Below are positions 61,142-64,000 of a stretch of 64,000 bases of DNA, piece after piece; positions within the stretch are counted from its first letter, which is position 1; every line of letters begins with the position of its first letter. This DNA is from Cloacibacterium normanense (GTDB lineage Bacteria > Bacteroidota > Bacteroidia > Flavobacteriales > Weeksellaceae), in NCBI RefSeq assembly GCF_002943105.1, contig NZ_PTPZ01000002.1, positions 456,179 to 520,178 of the forward strand. Reading direction: 5' to 3'. The translations under genes were made by a program, and so were the position numbers. The notes under the pieces were generated by a model that searched no databases, was not told the origin of the DNA, and saw only the letters and a list, made by a program, of their open reading frames with translations.

Positions 61142-61375
61142 TGTTCATGGGCAAAGAAAAAGCCGGAACCTCAGTTGTACGAATCAAATCAACCATAGAC
61201 GTTCTTTGAAATCAACGGAAAAACAATAAAAATCCAGCAAAAAATACTGTTTTCTAACTTAATATAAAAAAAGAAAAATGCCGAGTGTCCTCGATACCAA
61301 ATCAATTCACTCCCAACATTTGACCTTTGACAAAACAAAAATTAACAAAATATTAACATTTTAAAATTTAAGATT
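61142..61375. other. Upstream region of the broken ssb gene, no gene seen
   Basis: This stretch is AT-rich, contains CGTTCTTTGAAA near 61200 as a possible promoter motif and A-rich leader sequence just before the ssb start. No open frame of interest was found. Confidence 0.4.
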
Positions 61376-61474
61376 ATGAACACAATCGTAGGTAGAATTA
61401 CCAAAAATGCAGAAATCAACACCTTGAAAAACGATAAACAGGTCGTAAACTTTTCGGTAGCACCCAATGACTAA
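61376..61474 (+). pseudogene. ssb: Truncated single-stranded DNA-binding protein gene
   Basis: Thirty-two codons encode MNTIVGRITKNAEINTLKND and the following residues, the exact beginning of SSB proteins of Bacteroidota mobile elements. It stops at a TAA after residue 32, at the point where the conserved core continues in intact SSBs. A few further codons resembling ITKKSGIEK follow in the same frame, then the left end of the IS91-like element begins. SSB is normally about 100-150 residues, so this one has lost its function. Confidence 0.85.
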
Positions 61475-61490
61475 ATTACTAAAAAAAGTG

Positions 61491-61534
61491 GAATTGAAAA
61501 GCATATGCGGCTAAATATTTAGGCTTTTCAATTC
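61491..61534 (+). repeat. 12-bp inverted repeat at the left end of the IS91-like element
   Basis: GAATTGAAAAGC (61491-61502) and GCTTTTCAATTC (61523-61534) are perfect inverted copies with a 20-base loop, followed by AAG. It is the kind of subterminal hairpin found at ends of rolling-circle transposons. Confidence 0.7.
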
Positions 61535-61639
61535 AAGACTTCATCCCGCATTTTGCCAATACAATGTTGAACTAAACCTTCGGTAGCTTTCTCAGCGCTA
61601 TATTTAGTTACTTTGTAAAACTAATTAAAAATCAGTAAA

Positions 61640-62589
61640 ATGGCAACAAAAAAAAGAGTGTAGAAGAGCTTAGAGAAAACAAGATCATCAATCAGGCAAA
61701 GCGCGAAGTTCCGGGATTTGCGGAGCTTTTGCATAGGTTTGAACGTACGGTTTCTGTATTGGGAAGAAGCCAAAGTACCTTTCAAAATTACTCCAGACAC
61801 GTCGCTGCGGTGTCGCTACATTTCGGAAAAATTCCTACAGAATTGGATCCCGAGCAAATTCACGATTACCTTTTTTACCTTCAGAAAAAATCAAAATCAC
61901 CTTCACAGTCGTATTTTAAACACACCGTTTACGGACTTCGATTTCTGCTTAAATCGGAAGGTTTGAGCTATGATTATTTGAGTCTTCCGGAAATTAAAAG
62001 AGAGAAAAAACTGCCTGTAGTGCTTAGTAAACAGGAGGTTTGGCAGATGTTGTCCGGCTGTAAACTTTTAAAACATAAAATTTTGATCGGCATTCTTTAC
62101 GGCTGCGGATTGCGCTGTATGGAAGTTCGAAATCTCCGTTTGTGCGACTTAGATTTTGGTCGAAAACAACTCAAAGTGGTTCAGGGAAAAGGCAAAAAAG
62201 ACCGCTATTTACCACTTTCCGAACATCTGATTCGTGGGCTCAAAAAGTATATCGAAGCGGAAAAACCGGAAGATTATCTCTTTGGAGAACCTCGTGGAGG
62301 GCGTGCTGGTGGCGATTTCGATTCCCGTTACTCCCAGCGCGGCGTTCAGTGGGCGGTAAAACAGGCATCAAAAACGGCAAACATCCTGAAAGAAGTGAGT
62401 GTTCATACGCTTCGTCACAGTTTTGCGACGCATCTTCTGGAAGATGGGATGGATATTTTGAGCATCAAAAATCTTCTCGGTCACGAAAGTATTGATACGA
62501 CGCTGGTTTATCTTCAAATTGCCCAGCTTTCAACCCAAAAACTCTTTTCACCGCTCGATACCCTTTTTTCAGAATTTGGGAAGAAATGA
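61640..62589 (+). CDS. Tyrosine recombinase of the IS91-like element, possibly frameshifted
   Basis: The uninterrupted part, 61729-62589 (286 residues), holds the SAM-like core-binding domain and the catalytic domain with Arg in YGCGLRCMEVRN near residue 130, HTLRHSFATHLL near 228, LLGHESIDTTLVY near 250 with the nucleophile tyrosine. Reading upstream in the same frame gives VEELRENKIINQAKREVPGFA, which continues a complete N-terminus from the ATG at 61640 only if a minus-one shift occurs in the A8 run at 61648-61655. The stop overlaps the transposase start (ATGA at 62586-62589). It is likely needed together with the transposase. Confidence 0.8.
61648..61655 (+). promoter_or_regulatory. A8 slippery run in the recombinase N-terminus
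   Basis: Eight A bases read in the zero frame as A AAA AAA, a known type of slippery heptamer. In frame, translation stops a few codons later (TAG at 61661-61663); a shift of minus one enters the long recombinase frame. It may be programmed frameshifting, a mutation, or a sequencing error in the homopolymer. Confidence 0.5.
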
Positions 62590-63776
62590 GCGGTTTTAAA
62601 ACCTCAAAAAAACAGTCAGTTCAACCTCAATCTCAACCTCAATACGAAGTCGCCGATGTTTTAAACAAATTAGGTTCAAAATTGGAAGATTTAGGACTTA
62701 ATTCTTGGCAGTTAAGAACTTTATTTGCCTTAAAAAAGTGCAGAACTTCGGCTTTGGGCGGTCATATCGATGCTTGTGATGAATGTGGAAATGTAAGCAT
62801 CAGTTACAACTCCTGCCGAAACCGTCATTGCCCAAAATGTCAGAGCAAAAACCGAGAGCAATGGATTGAAAATCGGGAAACCGAACTGCTTCCGGTACCT
62901 TATTTCCACGTGGTTTTTACGCTTCCTGATGTATTGAACAAAACCGCGCTTCACGAGCCCAAAATGTTGTACGATTTTTTATTTGAATCTGCCTGGGAAA
63001 CGCTTCAAACGTTTGGTGAAAATCGAGGTTTAAAAATGGGAATGATTGCTGTTTTGCACACTTGGGGACAGAATCTGAGCCTTCATCCACATTTGCACTG
63101 CATTGTTCCGGGCGGTGGTGTGGATGAAAGCGGAGCTTGGAAAAACATCAGAAGTGACGGTAAATTTTTGTTTTCTGTAAAGGCTTTGAGCAAAGTTTTC
63201 AGGGCTAAATTTTGTGAGAAACTGAAAGCTAATTTAAAGGATAAATTCAATGAAAATCAAGAAAATGAATACGAAAAAATCAGGCAAAGTCTGTGGGAAA
63301 AACCTTGGGTAGTTTACGCCAAAAAGCCTTTTGGAAGCCCAAAATCGGTGGTGGAATATTTGGGTCGTTATTCCCACAAAATCGCAGTCAGCAACCAGAG
63401 AATCAGAAAAATTGATGCGGAGACGGTCACTTTTTCTTACAAAGATTACCGCCAAAAAGGCATCAAAAAGCAGATGGTTTTGAGCCACGAGGAGTTTATC
63501 CGCCGTTTTGCGATGCATATTTTGCCGAAAAGATTTGTGAAAATCCGTCATTATGGTTTGTTGAGCTCTACCTGGAAGCGTGAAAAACTCAAAATTTTGC
63601 AACAAAAATTAGGTATTCAAACCAAAGAAAAGCCCCTTTCTAAAGTTTTTCAGCCGAAATGTCGTTGTTGTAAAGTTGGAAATCTTGTGACGATTGCCAC
63701 GTTCGATCTTCGAGGTCCGCCACAATGGTTTTTGGAGATGAGCCGAAATTTACCTGCTCCTAAATCTGCATTTTAA
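62586..63776 (+). CDS. IS91-family rolling-circle transposase
   Basis: A 396-residue transposase. The N-terminal zinc-binding region has DACDECGNVSISYNSCRNRHCPKC (positions near 60-85) and the middle has HPHLHCIVPGGG near residue 160, the His-hydrophobic-His motif of HUH single-strand nucleases, followed by the tyrosine region YLGRYSHKIAVSNQR near 256. Such transposases nick DNA at the element's origin end and move by rolling circle. The ATG overlaps the stop of the recombinase gene. It is intact in length. Confidence 0.92.
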   Translation: MSGFKTSKKQSVQPQSQPQYEVADVLNKLGSKLEDLGLNSWQLRTLFALKKCRTSALGGHIDACDECGNVSISYNSCRNRHCPKCQSKNREQWIENRETELLPVPYFHVVFTLPDVLNKTALHEPKMLYDFLFESAWETLQTFGENRGLKMGMIAVLHTWGQNLSLHPHLHCIVPGGGVDESGAWKNIRSDGKFLFSVKALSKVFRAKFCEKLKANLKDKFNENQENEYEKIRQSLWEKPWVVYAKKPFGSPKSVVEYLGRYSHKIAVSNQRIRKIDAETVTFSYKDYRQKGIKKQMVLSHEEFIRRFAMHILPKRFVKIRHYGLLSSTWKREKLKILQQKLGIQTKEKPLSKVFQPKCRCCKVGNLVTIATFDLRGPPQWFLEMSRNLPAPKSAF

Positions 63777-64000
63777 AAGATTTGGGTAAGGGAAATTATG
63801 CCCCAACGTGAAGGAAAACACGATAAAACCAAGAAAAACTCGCCAAAAACGAATGCCTAAAAAAAAGAGAACGTCCTGTTCTCTTGAAATATTTTCTAAA
63901 AACTTTACGATAAACCCATAGTGTTGAAAAAGCTCCCGAAGCTTCCGTTCAACAGGAGTTTCATTGTTGGCTCTTCGAGCCCAACGAAACTCTGGTTATT
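63777..64000. other. Right-end region of the IS91-like element with three hairpins
   Basis: No credible gene was seen in the 224 bases. A short open frame of 20 codons at 63798-63860 is too small to support. Three hairpins are present: AAGAGAAC/GTTCTCTT (63865-63885), GTTGAA/TTCAAC (63923-63953) and GAGTTTC/GAAACTC with inner GTTGG/CCAAC (63956-63992). The first probably belongs to the IS end; the others lie in the island sequence beyond or in the origin end of the element. Confidence 0.55.

Larger units (their letters stand above)
61475..63895 (+). mobile_element. IS91-like two-gene insertion sequence
   Basis: The element has a tyrosine recombinase gene overlapping an IS91-type transposase gene, hairpins near both ends (61491-61534 and 63865-63885) and no clear inverted terminal repeats or target duplication, as expected of rolling-circle elements. 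Its base composition is higher in G and C than the island. It interrupts the ssb gene. The exact ends are not defined. Confidence 0.75.
50276..64000. mobile_element. Integrative element in a tRNA gene, right end outside the window
   Basis: The element starts at the tRNA remnant and carries a candidate restriction pair, a tyrosine integrase, a phage-type repressor, a Rep initiator with an iteron/DnaA-box origin, a primase-like gene, a broken ssb and an IS91-like insertion. No second copy of the att core was found before 64,000, so at least 13.7 kb belong to it. No relaxase or conjugation gene is visible in this part. The mixture suggests an integrative plasmid or a plasmid-derived island. Confidence 0.7.

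Noticed and set aside
60935..61198. Open frame of 87 codons in the structured region
   Set aside because: The start is a TTG within a terminator stem and the frame is shaped by inverted repeats. I kept it as a possible but unsupported gene.
63798..63860. 20-codon open frame after the transposase
   Set aside because: Too short, no recognisable motif and no start signal.

Overview
The window looks like a chromosome segment of a low-GC member of the Bacteroidota, order Flavobacteriales, close to the Chryseobacterium/Cloacibacterium group. This rests on the gene content (exosortase XrtF and its partner, a GYDIA-type GHMP kinase, BshC, a SusC/SusD pair, a putative porin, a DUF6702 protein) and on promoter elements of the form TAnnTTTG. 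No rRNA gene, intact tRNA gene or CRISPR array was seen.

Positions 1 to about 50,275 are host chromosome in short operons. 118-3574 (minus) holds a LOG-type phosphoribohydrolase, then a MurU-like nucleotidyltransferase, a RapZ C-domain protein and an AmgK-like kinase, probably an amino-sugar salvage group. 3630-4575 (plus) is the exosortase F pair. 4572-15,000 (minus) carries a CDF metal transporter, asd, a small membrane protein, a large TonB-dependent receptor, nadC, nadB, rnhA and dnaB. An MFS exporter, a Gdx/SugE-like exporter, a GH3-like protein, mfd and pth follow. 22,454-30,091 (minus) carries a GNAT protein, a PAP2 protein, a beta carbonic anhydrase / SulP transporter / beta carbonic anhydrase cluster and rfbA-rfbB. 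30,373-35,067 is the rimP-nusA-infB operon with a structured leader. 35,361-39,784 is a SusC/SusD pair. 40,673-49,743 carries a porin, bshC, a LysM/binding-protein fusion, fabD, the GYDIA kinase and pckA; aroQ (minus) closes the block.

At 50,276-50,293 there is what looks like the last bases of a minus-strand tRNA gene, directly followed by that gene's terminator but cut off from the rest of the tRNA. Everything from there to the window end reads as an integrative element inserted in a tRNA 3' end. In order it holds a small PD-(D/E)XK nuclease overlapping a 1021-residue adenine-methyltransferase-like protein (candidate restriction or defence pair), a tyrosine integrase, a secreted unknown protein, a phage-type repressor, a divergent operon with two tandem DUF3853 proteins and a winged-helix-like protein, a Rep initiator, an origin with seven 17-bp iterons and three perfect DnaA boxes, a toprim primase-like protein, a 184-bp inverted-repeat-bounded structured region, and a broken ssb gene interrupted by an IS91-like two-gene element. 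The right end lies beyond the window.

The element thus combines integrase and repressor genes of a temperate integrating element with an iteron/DnaA-box origin typical of a plasmid, plus a possible two-protein restriction system in which the methylase carries a nuclease-like N-terminus that seems to have lost its catalytic residues while the active-looking nuclease is encoded separately. These are the parts most worth a closer look.
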